Assembly: GCF_024300625.1 (NCBI RefSeq)
Contig: NZ_CP101322.1
Coordinates: 3,175,992-3,239,991 of the forward strand
Length of the DNA stretch: 64,000 bases
Direction of reading: 5' to 3'
Source: Halovivax gelatinilyticus
Lineage (GTDB): Archaea > Halobacteriota > Halobacteria > Halobacteriales > Natrialbaceae
The notes beneath the pieces were generated by a model that searched no databases, was not told the origin of the DNA, and saw nothing but the letters and a program-made list of their open reading frames with translations. Positions 1 through 8,964 of the stretch are shown one piece after another. Both the position numbers and the translations under genes were made by a program. Positions within the stretch are counted from its first letter, which is position 1. Every line of letters begins with the position of its first letter.

Positions 1-1521
1 ACCTATCGCGACCCGCCCATCGCCGCGATCGTAAACGACGCGTTCGTCCCCGTTCGGGTGGACGCCGAACGGAGACCTCGCGTTCGGGACCGGTACAACG
101 CTGGCGGCTTTCCGTCGACGGTTGTGCTCGCTCCGGACGGGTCGATACTCGACGCAGCGACCTATCTCGAACCAGACGAGATGCGGGACTTTCTCGATCG
201 GGCACTGGCCCGTCACGAAGAGTGGTCCGAGAATCCCGACGTCACGGAATCGCCCGAACCGGACACCCCGCCGTCGGGCGAACTCGACTCCTTGATCGTC
301 TCTCGACTCTACGGCGTTCTCGATGCGACCTACGACGATGTACACGGCGGATGGGGTGATAGCCCGAAGTTTCCCGTACCGAGCGCAATCGAATTCTGTC
401 TCGGACGCGACACGTCGATGGCGTGCGAGTCACTCGACGCGATCGCTGATTCGCTGTTCGACGATCTGAACGGCGGATTCTATCGATTCGCCCACGAACG
501 CGACTGGACGGATCTCCAGCGCGAGAAACGGCTCGAAGACACCGCGGCGCTCGTTCGGGCGTTCGCTAACGCGTACCTTCACACCGGTTCGGAGAGATAT
601 CGACAGACGGCTGCTCGGTCCATCGAGTACCTCTGTACGACGCTCTGGGTCGAGTCGAACGAGGGCGCTGACCGACCCACGGGCGGGTTTGCCTCGAGTC
701 AACTGGCCAGGGATGGTGAGATCGGTCCGTCGAACGGCGTCGCTCCCGATGGCTACCCGGTGGACGAAACCGTGTACGCGGGAGCGAACGCGCTCGCGAT
801 CGATGCCCTGTTGACGTTCGCCGCGTACACGGACGACCGGCGGGCAAAACGGTGCGCACGTACCGCCCTCGAATCGCTTCGCTCGGAGATGATGCCGGGC
901 GGGGTCGTCGATCACGTGCTGTTCGAGTCCGATTCGCCTCGGTGTCTCCTCTTCGACCAGGCTCGCACGCTACGCGCGCTACTCACCGCACACAGCGTAC
1001 TCGGCACGGAGTCGCTAGAGGATGCACGGTCCGTCGCCGACGTGACGATCGATCGGTTACGAGACGGAGCGTCGTTCGTCGACGGCCCGACCGAACACGT
1101 TGACAAACGTTCCAGACCGCTGCGCCCGATCGAAGGAAACGCCGAACTCGCGAATGCGCTCTTCGAATTATCGGTCCTCACCGACGATGATCGGTATCGG
1201 ACCGTCGGCCGATCAGCGCTCGAAGCGTTCGCTGGTATCACTGATGGAATCGGTGTGAACGTCGCCACGTACGCCGACACCGTCGGACGGTATATCGATG
1301 ACCCACTCGTCGTCCGCGTTGGATCCGACGCCTGGTCCGATCTCCACCGGGCGTCACTGCGACTTGCGGATCACCGAAAAATCGTCGTTCCAAACGACGA
1401 TTCGGTCCCCCGGGGAACGGCCCGCGTCGAACGCGGTACCGTTCACTCAGAGCGTGCGGACAGTCCGGCCGAGTTGGCCGCACGCGTCAGGGAGGTGGCC
1501 ACCGATGAGTCGGAACGATAG
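1..1521 (+). CDS. YyaL/DUF255-type thioredoxin-domain protein, 5' truncated by window edge
   Basis: The reading frame is open from base 1, so the N-terminus lies outside the window. The first visible residues (FVPVRVDAERRPRVRDRY) match the end of the thioredoxin-like DUF255 domain of the YyaL/spermatogenesis-associated protein 20 family. The N-terminal CxxC region would be upstream. The rest, with GGWGDSPKFPVP near residue 115, is the alpha-helical barrel seen in six-hairpin glycosidase folds. The molecular function of the family is not settled; it is often annotated as thioredoxin-domain or sugar epimerase-like. It ends 68 nt before the TrmB-type regulator on the same strand. The family call is secure, the function is not. 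Confidence 0.85.
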   Translation, partial: TYRDPPIAAIVNDAFVPVRVDAERRPRVRDRYNAGGFPSTVVLAPDGSILDAATYLEPDEMRDFLDRALARHEEWSENPDVTESPEPDTPPSGELDSLIVSRLYGVLDATYDDVHGGWGDSPKFPVPSAIEFCLGRDTSMACESLDAIADSLFDDLNGGFYRFAHERDWTDLQREKRLEDTAALVRAFANAYLHTGSERYRQTAARSIEYLCTTLWVESNEGADRPTGGFASSQLARDGEIGPSNGVAPDGYPVDETVYAGANALAIDALLTFAAYTDDRRAKRCARTALESLRSEMMPGGVVDHVLFESDSPRCLLFDQARTLRALLTAHSVLGTESLEDARSVADVTIDRLRDGASFVDGPTEHVDKRSRPLRPIEGNAELANALFELSVLTDDDRYRTVGRSALEAFAGITDGIGVNVATYADTVGRYIDDPLVVRVGSDAWSDLHRASLRLADHRKIVVPNDDSVPRGTARVERGTVHSERADSPAELAARVREVATDESER

Positions 1522-1559
1522 TGGCCTCAAACTACAAACGAGCTCAAACTACCGAATTG

Positions 1560-1566
1560 TTTAATA
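1560..1566 (+). promoter_or_regulatory. TATA-like box of the TrmB-type gene
   Basis: TTTAATA is centred 27 nt before the ATG at 1590, the spacing expected for a leaderless archaeal transcript. This supports that ATG over the upstream in-frame GTG at 1521. Confidence 0.5.
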
Positions 1567-1589
1567 GTGCGTGTCCGCTGAATTCGGGT

Positions 1590-2393
1590 ATGGCGAATCT
1601 CAGGGACCTCGGGCTGTCTGAGTATGAAGCCCGGGCATACAGAACGCTCCTTCAGATGGGTCCCACAACGGCTAAGGAGTTGTCGCGCGCGAGCGACGTC
1701 CCGATGGGACGCGTCTACGACGTGTTAAACAGTATCGAACAGTACAATCTCGTCCGCACGCAGACGGCGAGTCGTCCGAAGAAGTACGTCGCCGTAGAGC
1801 CATCGACGGCGCTAGATCGACTGCTCGAAGACAAAAAACAGGAGCTCGACGAGAAGGCGGCCCAGTACGAGTCGATCGTCGAGGATCTCTCTTCCGAACT
1901 GGTCGCGAACGAACCCGTCGAAGAGCAGTTCTGGACCGCGGCGATCGGTCCCGAAGACACGTTCGACTTGCTGTTAGAGCGTCTCACCGCGGCAGACGAT
2001 TCGATCGTCATGGTCGCCGCCGATCCGTCACCACAGATCGACGTCAGGACCGTCGGTGACGAGGTACTCGATTATCTGGAGGTTGCCCTCGACCGTGGCG
2101 TAACCGTCGACGTCCTGATGAGCCGTACGCTGGTCGATTCGCTCTCGCCGAGCGTCGGTCGTCGATACCGCCAGACCTTACAGTCAAAAGATGGATTCGA
2201 CGTCCGTACCTCGGAGAACGTCTCCGGCTCGTTCAACGTTATCGACGGGTCGGAAGTTTGCATTCAGGTGCCGAATCCGCTCTCGACGGGTGAGATATTC
2301 GGTATGATCGATCTCAAAGACACGGAATTTGCGACGGAGGTCTACGACGAATTTCACCCACAATGGAGCGACGCAACGCCCCTCGAACTCTGA
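1590..2393 (+). CDS. TrmB-family transcriptional regulator
   Basis: The N-terminus (MANLRDLGLSEYEARAYRTL) is the typical TrmB winged-helix start, continuing through AKELSRASDVPMGRVYDVLNSIE as the recognition region, up to about residue 85. A coiled-coil-like segment follows (EDKKQELDEKAAQYESIVEDL). The C-terminal part from about residue 115 resembles the PLD-like or sugar-sensing domain of the family. TrmB proteins control sugar uptake and central carbon genes; the ligand here cannot be read from sequence. The ATG at 1590 is chosen because it has a TATA box at the leaderless distance and begins at the conserved motif. Confidence 0.85.
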   Translation: MANLRDLGLSEYEARAYRTLLQMGPTTAKELSRASDVPMGRVYDVLNSIEQYNLVRTQTASRPKKYVAVEPSTALDRLLEDKKQELDEKAAQYESIVEDLSSELVANEPVEEQFWTAAIGPEDTFDLLLERLTAADDSIVMVAADPSPQIDVRTVGDEVLDYLEVALDRGVTVDVLMSRTLVDSLSPSVGRRYRQTLQSKDGFDVRTSENVSGSFNVIDGSEVCIQVPNPLSTGEIFGMIDLKDTEFATEVYDEFHPQWSDATPLEL

Positions 2394-2401
2394 GTTATTC
2401 G

Positions 2402-3334
2402 TCAGTACTCTTCGCGCACTTCTCTGCGAAGCGTTCCGACGTCGACGACGCGTTCGGCGTGTGCGTTGTGCTGGTGAATCGATTCGTCGTTCGACTGGGC
2501 CATCGTGACGACGGCGTCGTCCGGGAGGTGGTGAAACTCATCGACGACACCTTCGGCCATCGCCCTGACGCAGTCTTCGACGAACTTCGCATCCGCGTGT
2601 GACGCGTAGGTCATGTGGTCCTCGTCGGGTCGCTTCGCGAGGTTGTAAATTCGAGCGCTCATCGCATCTCGGGCGATGTCGATCACGTCGTCTAGCTCGA
2701 CCTGTGGGTCTCCGTCTGCTTCGATCGTTAGCGTCGCGTGCCCGCGCTGGGAGTGGCCGGGTTGGGGAACTTCGTCTAAAAACGCGGTGATCGTCCCGTC
2801 GTCGACGCCGAGGTCTTCGAGGGTTCGGCGCGCTCGGGCGGTCGACATTCCCTGCGAACACGGGCAGACGGTCATCCCGTCGACCCGTGCACCGATCTCC
2901 TCGCGCGTTCCCTCGTCGGTCGCCGTCGCGGAGGCGATGATGTCGACGGTGTGCTGGGTCTCACGGTCGCTCTCTGGGGTCCGTTCGCGCTGCATGAACT
3001 TGGCGTTCATCGAAACCTCTGCCCGTGTGGTGTACTCGTGTTTTTCGAGCAGTCGCGACGCCGCGTCCCCGCAGACTTCCTCGGGTCTGTAGGCTTCTTC
3101 CCTGGTCGCGTCCTCGAGAATCTCGTCGATCACCTCCATGTTCCTACTCATGTCGGCGCCCTTTCGCCAGGCTGGGAGATCCACGAACACGTCGAATTCG
3201 GCCGTGAGAATAATCGGTCGGTCGCCGTTTCTCGCGATTTTGACGAGTTTATCGACTCCAGTGACGCCCACCTGACTTAATCCGACGGTTACGTCGGGTG
3301 CGTCGGCCTGGACGTCCGGTAAGTGCTGGCTCAT
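2402..3334 (-). CDS. mptA: GTP cyclohydrolase MptA (FolE2/COG1469 type)
   Basis: This protein of about 310 residues carries the FolE2/MptA hallmarks: [15 protein letters not shown] near the N-terminus, the CPCSQGMS motif and [13 protein letters not shown]. MptA is an Fe(II)-dependent GTP cyclohydrolase that makes 7,8-dihydroneopterin 2',3'-cyclic phosphate, an early step of pterin synthesis in archaea; related enzymes also feed the archaeosine precursor. The ATG at 3334 (MSQHLPDVQ) is preferred to one 33 codons upstream because the upstream residues do not look like the family. It converges with the TrmB-type gene, with 8 nt between the stop codons. Confidence 0.88.
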   Translation of the reverse strand: MSQHLPDVQADAPDVTVGLSQVGVTGVDKLVKIARNGDRPIILTAEFDVFVDLPAWRKGADMSRNMEVIDEILEDATREEAYRPEEVCGDAASRLLEKHEYTTRAEVSMNAKFMQRERTPESDRETQHTVDIIASATATDEGTREEIGARVDGMTVCPCSQGMSTARARRTLEDLGVDDGTITAFLDEVPQPGHSQRGHATLTIEADGDPQVELDDVIDIARDAMSARIYNLAKRPDEDHMTYASHADAKFVEDCVRAMAEGVVDEFHHLPDDAVVTMAQSNDESIHQHNAHAERVVDVGTLRREVREEY

Positions 3335-3486
3335 TGAGTAAATCCTGGGCGAGCGCGCGATTAGGCCTTTCGAAACGAGCAACGATTCGCCGGGTAAATA
3401 GTTGGGTATTGGACCAAACCGAGTTTTGCTCACTACTGCCAGCTACCGGCCACAACTGGCCACGATATACCGGACGATCTCCGGCG

Positions 3487-3882
3487 CTAGAGTTCTATTG
3501 GTCCGTGCACGTCGAACTGGAGTCCCTCACGTTGGGCCCGCTCGGCGCAGGCGGCCAGCGCCGGTCGAACCAGTTGCTCGTCAGCAACGGCCTTACACTC
3601 GACCGTGACGGTCCCGGCACCGAGAAACGAGGCCGCCCGGACGTAGCCGCGAACGCGATCTGCGGTCTCCTGGACCCGAAGCGGACACTCGTCGTCGAAC
3701 GTCGACTCGATGGTCAGCCGAGCGGGAACGAGTCCTTCGTCGGCGAGCTCTCGTTTCAGATCGAGGAGGTACGATGGAGCGGTTGATTCGAGCGATTCAG
3801 CGGCGAGGTTGATCGGGGTTACGTCTTCGGGTCGACAGCCGTCGATCGCGCTCGAGAGGTCGGTCGATGCGGTCGTGCTCAT
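3487..3882 (-). CDS. Conserved haloarchaeal protein of unknown function
   Basis: A 131-residue acidic protein with no signal peptide or membrane segment. It has an N-terminal helical stretch (PSYLLDLKRELADEGLVPARLTI), a Cys in DDECPLRV and a VTVECKAV strand, which suggests a small alpha/beta fold. I do not recognise a named family. A TATA-like box sits 27 nt upstream of the ATG, so a leaderless transcript is likely. It lies upstream of mptA on the same strand, 152 nt from its start. Confidence 0.7.
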   Translation of the reverse strand: MSTTASTDLSSAIDGCRPEDVTPINLAAESLESTAPSYLLDLKRELADEGLVPARLTIESTFDDECPLRVQETADRVRGYVRAASFLGAGTVTVECKAVADEQLVRPALAACAERAQREGLQFDVHGPIEL

Positions 3883-3905
3883 ACCTCGGGATACATGATC
3901 TGCAT

Positions 3906-3913
3906 ACTAATAA
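3906..3913 (-). promoter_or_regulatory. TATA-like box
   Basis: TTATTAGT on the minus strand is centred about 27 nt before the ATG at 3882, consistent with a leaderless start. Confidence 0.45.
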
Positions 3914-4027
3914 CTTTGCAAATGCTTTGTAGTTATACCGCGGGACGCTATCGATCAGGCCATGTCTGTTCACAATCACCAATGCGATACCACATACAGT
4001 TAAGATCATAGGGATTCAGTACTAAAT

Positions 4028-4198
4028 ATGGACGACTGTCCCCGATGTCAGTCGCCGCTAGAGCGACTTTCACTGGCCGATTCCGAAACCGTCTCGTGCC
4101 AGCGGTGTGGGTTTGCCGACGTTCCCGTCGAACACGAAGCCGAGTGGGAGAAACCGGAATCCTGGCGCGACGCGATGAGACGATTCTACGAGCAGTAA
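4028..4198 (+). CDS. Small zinc-ribbon protein (56 aa)
   Basis: This short gene encodes 56 residues with two CxxC pairs, CPRC at residues 4-7 and CQRC at 24-27, enough for one zinc site. An acidic, tryptophan-containing tail follows (EWEKPESWRDAMRRFYEQ). Small two-CxxC zinc proteins are abundant in haloarchaea and several affect motility or adaptation; which role this one has is unknown. The start is the first ATG, with a TTAA-containing AT-rich box about 26 nt upstream. About 130 nt with no visible gene separate it from the convergent actin gene. Confidence 0.7.
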   Translation: MDDCPRCQSPLERLSLADSETVSCQRCGFADVPVEHEAEWEKPESWRDAMRRFYEQ

Positions 4199-4331
4199 GC
4201 GAATCAACAGTGTTGGCGTACGGATGTCGACGTTGGTGACGACACTCCAGCCACGAACGTCGATCGTATGTCCCGACGAGAATAGGAATCGAACGTACGG
4301 TTCGTCGAAGTGATTGCACCGAGCGGTCGCC

Positions 4332-5357
4332 TTACTCGTTAGCGGGTGCCGGTTCGGCTTCCTCTTCTTCGTGTTCGACGTCCTCGTCGGACCTGGCAGC
4401 GACGAGCCCACCGCGAGCGACGCTGTAGAGTGGCTCATCAGCGTGTGAGACGCCGCTGATCGAGAACGGGATGTTCGCGTCTTCGAGGTGGTCACGGAAC
4501 AGGGCTTCGAACCCGTTCGGACTCGACGTTCCGCCCGTGACGACGACTGGAATGTCGAGACCCTCTTCGACGTCCTCCTCGTCGACTTCCGAGACCGTCT
4601 TCTGGATGACGTAATCGAGGAGGTTCTCGTAGTAAATCGAGAGTGCACCCTCGACGCCACCGACGTCCGTCGTGAAGTCGAGTTCGAAGTCGTCTTCTTT
4701 GATCGAGGTGACCTTGTCGACCGGCGTTCCGGTTGCACGAGCCGCCTGCTCGTCGATCCAGTCGCCACCGCGAGCGACGGAGAACTTCATCACTGGGACG
4801 GCGTAGTAGGCGAGACAGACGTTCGTCATCCCCGCACCGAAGCTGATACCGAGACCGGTGAAGTTGTTGTCGGCGAGTTCGCTGTAGATGACCGACATTC
4901 CTTCGTTGATCGGTTCGGCGTCGTATCCCATATCGTTGAGGAACGACTCGATCGTCTTCTGGTGGTACAGCGTGGATAGGTTCGAGTCGATCGGGTCGGC
5001 CGGCGTGGAGAAGTACAGTTTTTCGTCCGGATACTGTGGATCGCCGACGACCTGTTCGATGATGAGTTTCATCATCGGGATCGCCGATTTCTCGTCAGAC
5101 GAGAGGATCCCCTGGGACATCGGTCGTCGGGTCTCCTTGTTGAATATGTTCGCAAAGTTCAGCGCGTCGTCACCGACGACGTACACTTTGTCGTCTTTGC
5201 GAATGTGGAGTACTTCACTTCGAGAAAGCATCTGCTCGGCCATATCCGAGTACTCGATTTCTACGAAGGAGTTGCGCTGCTGCACGAAAACGGTGTCGTT
5301 ACCATCCTGTTGTGCCGACAGGATGTTCATCGTTCCGACGTCTAGGCCTTTGGCCAT
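4332..5357 (-). CDS. Salactin/volactin-type actin homologue
   Basis: A 341-residue actin-fold protein. [10 protein letters not shown] at residues 3-12 is the phosphate-1 loop, [17 protein letters not shown] near residue 170 is phosphate-2, and [12 protein letters not shown] near residue 270 is the adenosine motif. The tail is very acidic ([17 protein letters not shown]). It resembles the haloarchaeal actins described as salactin in Halobacterium and volactin in Haloferax, filament formers linked to polymer dynamics and cell shape, more than bacterial MreB. A TATA box lies 27 nt upstream (leaderless). The next gene upstream, on the same strand, encodes a membrane protein that could be a division or shape factor. 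Confidence 0.85.
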   Translation of the reverse strand: MAKGLDVGTMNILSAQQDGNDTVFVQQRNSFVEIEYSDMAEQMLSRSEVLHIRKDDKVYVVGDDALNFANIFNKETRRPMSQGILSSDEKSAIPMMKLIIEQVVGDPQYPDEKLYFSTPADPIDSNLSTLYHQKTIESFLNDMGYDAEPINEGMSVIYSELADNNFTGLGISFGAGMTNVCLAYYAVPVMKFSVARGGDWIDEQAARATGTPVDKVTSIKEDDFELDFTTDVGGVEGALSIYYENLLDYVIQKTVSEVDEEDVEEGLDIPVVVTGGTSSPNGFEALFRDHLEDANIPFSISGVSHADEPLYSVARGGLVAARSDEDVEHEEEEAEPAPANE

Positions 5358-5379
5358 ATATGGTCAAGGAGACTGACGG

Positions 5380-5388
5380 ATTATAAAT
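5380..5388 (-). promoter_or_regulatory. TATA-like box of the actin gene
   Basis: ATTTATAAT on the minus strand is centred about 27 nt before the actin ATG at 5357. The actin gene therefore probably has its own leaderless transcript and is not only read through from the upstream membrane-protein gene. Confidence 0.5.
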
Positions 5389-5454
5389 CTATGTGAATTA
5401 ATTCCTGTTGAAACGTTGGAGAATAATTGGCCAATTACTCGTGAGGGTGCGGAT

Positions 5455-6384
5455 TTAATTACGTTTTACCCGGTTGCGCACGCCGGCGAGTTGGGCTTTC
5501 ACGGCCCCTATCGAACGTTCGACCCGATTTCGGACCCCATCGAGCGGGCCGCCGTCCTTCGTGGCGAGTTTTTCGGCCTGTTTTTTCTCTCGCAATTCTT
5601 TCAACTTCGCCGTCTGATCGTCGACGGTGCTGTCCGAGGTGGCCGTCTTCGCCTCACCTCCTTTCAATCCTTTGAGACCCGCTACCTGACTCTGAACTCC
5701 GGTCGATCGCGTCTTCGTCACTCCCATCGTTCCGACGTTTGCCTCTTCGAACTCGTTGTCAGTAAACGTCAACGTCGTATTATCAGATTTCTCGACGCCG
5801 CCCCACGAGAGTTCGACGTCTTCCATCGCCGCATCGATATCGGCGGCGATCTCTTCGTCGGTGTAGTGTTCTGCCTGTTCTTCTTCACTGTCAGCGTGAG
5901 CCGGTTCGAGCTGTCGTGCAAGATCGAGGTAGTGGGCGATGAGCGCCGCACCGGTGGACGCGGTTAATCCGGTCAGTCCGATCGCGTAGATGGTGACGAT
6001 TTCGACCGTGTGATCGGCGCCGTATCCGTTCCAGTCGTCGGGATACGCGACGAGAAATCCGGCAACCGCGATCGACGCGACGGCAGCACCGGCGAAGGAG
6101 GTCGCGATCACCTTGCGCTCAGAGGGAAGCAACACAACGACTCCCACCATCACGATCGGCAACGACAACATGCCGAGCGCGTAGGCCGGTTCGGCCCACA
6201 TGGTGTGTGAGCTAGTTCGCGCCTCGAAGGTCGAACTCCAGATGAAGAGTACCAGTGCAACGGTTGCGAGGACGATACCACACAGGAACAGCCCGAAACC
6301 TACGTAGACGTCGCGCTCACTGTCCGGTTCCCCTATGTACGTGCGATAGAGGTCGAACAGTCTTTGGTCGGGAAGTGACGACAT
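5455..6384 (-). CDS. Four-helix membrane protein with long charged cytoplasmic tail (possible division/shape factor)
   Basis: 309 residues. Four hydrophobic segments lie at about residues 28-50, 65-85, 93-112 and 127-150. The rest is a hydrophilic, probably disordered tail with Lys/Glu-rich helices (AKLKELREKKQAEKLATK) and a basic end (GVRNRVKRN). I see no enzyme motif. The layout of N-terminal membrane domain plus long tail resembles the haloarchaeal cell-division anchor CdpA, but I cannot establish orthology. Its place 97 bp upstream of a salactin-type actin on the same strand is suggestive of a cytoskeletal link, which is inference. Confidence 0.72.
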   Translation of the reverse strand: MSSLPDQRLFDLYRTYIGEPDSERDVYVGFGLFLCGIVLATVALVLFIWSSTFEARTSSHTMWAEPAYALGMLSLPIVMVGVVVLLPSERKVIATSFAGAAVASIAVAGFLVAYPDDWNGYGADHTVEIVTIYAIGLTGLTASTGAALIAHYLDLARQLEPAHADSEEEQAEHYTDEEIAADIDAAMEDVELSWGGVEKSDNTTLTFTDNEFEEANVGTMGVTKTRSTGVQSQVAGLKGLKGGEAKTATSDSTVDDQTAKLKELREKKQAEKLATKDGGPLDGVRNRVERSIGAVKAQLAGVRNRVKRN

Positions 6385-6597
6385 TAGCGATCCGTTTAGA
6401 CTCCAGTACCATGACTTTTTGCCCGGGTGTATATCAGTGAACGAACCAACGTCATGCGCCCGTCAGACCCGGCGGGCTTCGCGTGCCCGAAACATCCTAT
6501 TATTTGTCTCAGTGGTCGAAAAATTGGCTCCTCTGGTGTCGGCCGAACCGAGTCCGAAAACGCCGTCGTTTTACGTTCGTAACCGATACGGGAACTA

Positions 6598-7641
6598 ATG
6601 AGCGAGGATACGTCCTACAGCCCGGGCGATTTGCGGAATACGGGAATGCGGTTGAAACACGACCGGGAGTGGGATTACGAACTCGACCGCATCGTCGAAG
6701 CGGTCGACGCACGAGATGCTGAGACGGTCGGTTTGCAGTTCCCAGAGGGATTAAAACGAAGAGCCCCTCGCGTCGCCGACGATATTCGCGATCTAGTCGA
6801 GTGTCGTGTACTCATCTCTGGCCAACCATGTTACGGCGCCTGTGATCTCGATACGTATTTGATGAAACGATCCGACGTGTTCGTCCACTTCGGTCACTCG
6901 CCGATGAAGGAGACGGACAAGGTGATCTACGTTCCACTCTTTTCGAACGTCGACGTCCTCCCGATTATGGAGGAAGCGCTCTCGACCCTCGAAGTACCGA
7001 GCGAATCTTCGGAGGTTGGACTAGTGACGACGGCCCAGCACATGAACCGGTTCGACGAAATGCGTTCGTTCCTCGAAGAGCGGGGTTACCGCGTACGAAC
7101 GCGACGCGGCGACGATCGGTTGACCCACGAGGGACAGGTCCTGGGCTGTAACTACGCGAGCGCTGACGTCGACGCCCCGCAGATCCTGTACGTCGGTGGT
7201 GGAAAGTTCCACCCGCTCGGATTGGCGATGGAACATCCGGAAAAGGACGTCGTTATCGCCGATCCGGTGAATAACGTCGTGACCCTCGCCGATACGGAGA
7301 AATTCGTAAAGCAACGGTACGCGGCCGTTCACAAGGCGATGGACGCGAAAACGTGGGGCGTCATCTTCTGTACCAAAATCGGTCAGGGTCGATGGGACGA
7401 AGCCGAAGCGATTCTCGACGAGAACGACGACGCCTACCTCATCACCCTGGACGAGGTGACACCCGATCGACTCAGAAACTTCGATTTCGACGCCTTCGTC
7501 AACACGGGCTGTCCCCGCATAACGACCGACGACGGCCCTCGATTCCACAAACCGCTTCTCACCCCTGGGGAGTACGACGCGGCCGTTGGAAACAAACCGT
7601 TATCCGAAATCGGTTTCGACACGTTCCACGGCACCTGGTGA
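6598..7641 (+). CDS. dph2: Diphthamide biosynthesis enzyme Dph2
   Basis: 347 residues of the Dph1/Dph2 family. It uses a non-canonical radical-SAM reaction to transfer the 3-amino-3-carboxypropyl group to the target His of elongation factor 2, the first step of diphthamide synthesis. The three iron-sulfur cysteines are visible at C82 (YGACDLD), C184 (LGCNY) and C305 (NTGCPR). Their spacing is close to that of the Pyrococcus enzyme. A T-rich element (TTTTA) about 26 nt upstream supports the ATG at 6598. The 375 nt after the stop hold the stem-loop array. Confidence 0.92.
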   Translation: MSEDTSYSPGDLRNTGMRLKHDREWDYELDRIVEAVDARDAETVGLQFPEGLKRRAPRVADDIRDLVECRVLISGQPCYGACDLDTYLMKRSDVFVHFGHSPMKETDKVIYVPLFSNVDVLPIMEEALSTLEVPSESSEVGLVTTAQHMNRFDEMRSFLEERGYRVRTRRGDDRLTHEGQVLGCNYASADVDAPQILYVGGGKFHPLGLAMEHPEKDVVIADPVNNVVTLADTEKFVKQRYAAVHKAMDAKTWGVIFCTKIGQGRWDEAEAILDENDDAYLITLDEVTPDRLRNFDFDAFVNTGCPRITTDDGPRFHKPLLTPGEYDAAVGNKPLSEIGFDTFHGTW

Positions 7642-7758
7642 CCGAGTTCCGGTCCGCTCCATATAGGCGGTGTAGGGTACGCTCTCCGCGAGCGACCGAA
7701 GGGAGCGCGGGCCGACGACCGATCCGTAGGGGAGGGGAGTGCTTTTCATCGAAGCTAA

Positions 7759-7972
7759 GCGGGATCGAAGATCCCGCGAGGTCGTCGGCGCTTCGCACCG
7801 ACTGCTCGAGGGAATGGCGTTCCCTCGTTGTCCAAAAGAGCCTGCGGCTCTTTTGAAGATTTTGCCGAGGGCGCGCGGAGTCGCGCACGTGGTTCGAGAC
7901 GCCGAAGGCGTCTCGTCATCACGGAAGACGCTTTGCGTCTTCCGAACGACAGCGCAAACGTTCGGTTTGCGC
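7759..7972. repeat. Array of eight short, phased stem-loops of unrelated sequence
   Basis: Eight inverted repeats follow each other with starts at 7759, 7784, 7807, 7833, 7871, 7895, 7922 and 7952, so intervals are 23-38 nt and mostly near 25. Stems are 7-10 bp and loops 3-5 nt. Examples: arms GCGGGATC/GATCCCGC around GAA (7759-7777); CAAAAGAGCC/GGCTCTTTTG around TGC (7833-7855); CGAGACGCC/GGCGTCTCG around GAA (7895-7915); CGGAAGACGC/GCGTCTTCCG around TTT (7922-7944). The arms differ from hairpin to hairpin, so this is not a direct repeat. The two imperfect stems (7784-7802, 7871-7888) each have one C.A mismatch on the plus strand that becomes a G.U pair in a minus-strand RNA. The array ends just before the promoter of the hydrolase gene. 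Confidence 0.85.
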
Positions 7973-7983
7973 CCGAGACGTAA

Positions 7984-7991
7984 CATTTACC
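7984..7991 (+). promoter_or_regulatory. TATA-like box of the UlaG-like hydrolase gene
   Basis: An AT-rich element (ACATTTAC) lies about 28 nt before the ATG at 8016, immediately after the last stem-loop of the array, so the array is not part of a leader of this gene if the transcript is leaderless. Confidence 0.35.
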
Positions 7992-8015
7992 CACCCGTTT
8001 GTCGCAGAGTTCGGT

Positions 8016-8849
8016 ATGAGTGAAAGCGATTGGGGCGATTGGCTCGTTCGAGAAATCGAGTCCGCCGACCCCGAGACGGTCTCGTTGTGGTATCTGGGGT
8101 GTAACGGGTTCGTCCTGAAAGGTGCTGACGGGACGACGCTCACCATCGACCCGTACGTTGGTCTCGGTGATCCCCCGCGAACCGTTCGTATGATTCCGGT
8201 TCCGTTCGATCCCTCGGACTTCGGGGAGATGGACGCGGTGCTGGCTACGCACGAACACACGGATCACGTCCACGGACCGAGCCAGGCTCCGATATTGGCC
8301 CAAACTGGGGCATCGTTCTTCGCTCCCAGTTCGAGCATCGACGTCGCGCTGTCAGACGAACGCTGGACTGATCACTGGAGCGTCGAACGGTCCCAGTTTA
8401 CCGAGGTCTCGGTGGGAGACACGTTCGAGGTTGGTGGATTCACCATTTCGGTCGAATCTGCTAACGATCCTGACGCCCAGGAGCCGGTGAGCTATCTCCT
8501 CGAGTACGATGGGGTGACCATCTTTCACGGTGGTGACACACGACCGGCAGCTGAATTCGAACGGATCGGATCAGAGTACGACATCGATTTCGGCATCCTC
8601 GCGTTCGGCACGGTTGGGATGATACCCGACAAGCAAACCGGGAACCGAAAACGAACTCGGTGGTACAACGACGAGAATCAAATCATCGAAGCCGCGGCGT
8701 CGCTTCAGCTCGATCAGCTTATTCCTTCCCACTGGGATATGTGGCGAGGCATGACGGCTGACCCGACGTCGCTCCGTCACCATGGTTCGTCGTTTCAATA
8801 TCCGAATCGACTCACAATCCTCTCAATTGGAGACCACCTCTCGATCTAA
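8016..8849 (+). CDS. Metallo-beta-lactamase-fold hydrolase, UlaG-like
   Basis: 277 residues with the metallo-hydrolase metal motif THEHTDHVHG (residues 76-85), a later metal region FHGGDTRPA (about 171) and PSHWDMW near residue 240. This combination, with WLGCNGFVLKG near the N-terminus, is typical of UlaG-like lactonases (L-ascorbate-6-phosphate lactonase family), which hydrolyse sugar-acid lactones or phosphoester-like substrates. The natural substrate is not evident. It is cytoplasmic, with no signal peptide, and is transcribed alone downstream of the stem-loop array. Confidence 0.83.
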   Translation: MSESDWGDWLVREIESADPETVSLWYLGCNGFVLKGADGTTLTIDPYVGLGDPPRTVRMIPVPFDPSDFGEMDAVLATHEHTDHVHGPSQAPILAQTGASFFAPSSSIDVALSDERWTDHWSVERSQFTEVSVGDTFEVGGFTISVESANDPDAQEPVSYLLEYDGVTIFHGGDTRPAAEFERIGSEYDIDFGILAFGTVGMIPDKQTGNRKRTRWYNDENQIIEAAASLQLDQLIPSHWDMWRGMTADPTSLRHHGSSFQYPNRLTILSIGDHLSI

Positions 8850-8932
8850 CTTCGTAGGTTCGTTCGGTATCTGAGTTTCCGACAACCGATCTATCATCAC
8901 GAATCCGAACCTGATTGTCGGCCGCCCGTTTC

Positions 8933-8939
8933 TTTTATG
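8933..8939 (+). promoter_or_regulatory. TATA-like box of the coiled-coil gene
   Basis: TTTTATG is centred about 29 nt before the ATG at 8965 and supports that start over an in-frame upstream codon at 8941. Confidence 0.45.
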
Positions 8940-8964
8940 GTTGCCGTCACCTAATCGTTGTTTA

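Noticed and set aside
7755-8303. Long minus-strand open frame across the stem-loop array and the hydrolase start
   Set aside because: It is antisense to the well-supported hydrolase gene and its residues in the array simply mirror the palindromes; long open frames on several strands are expected there.
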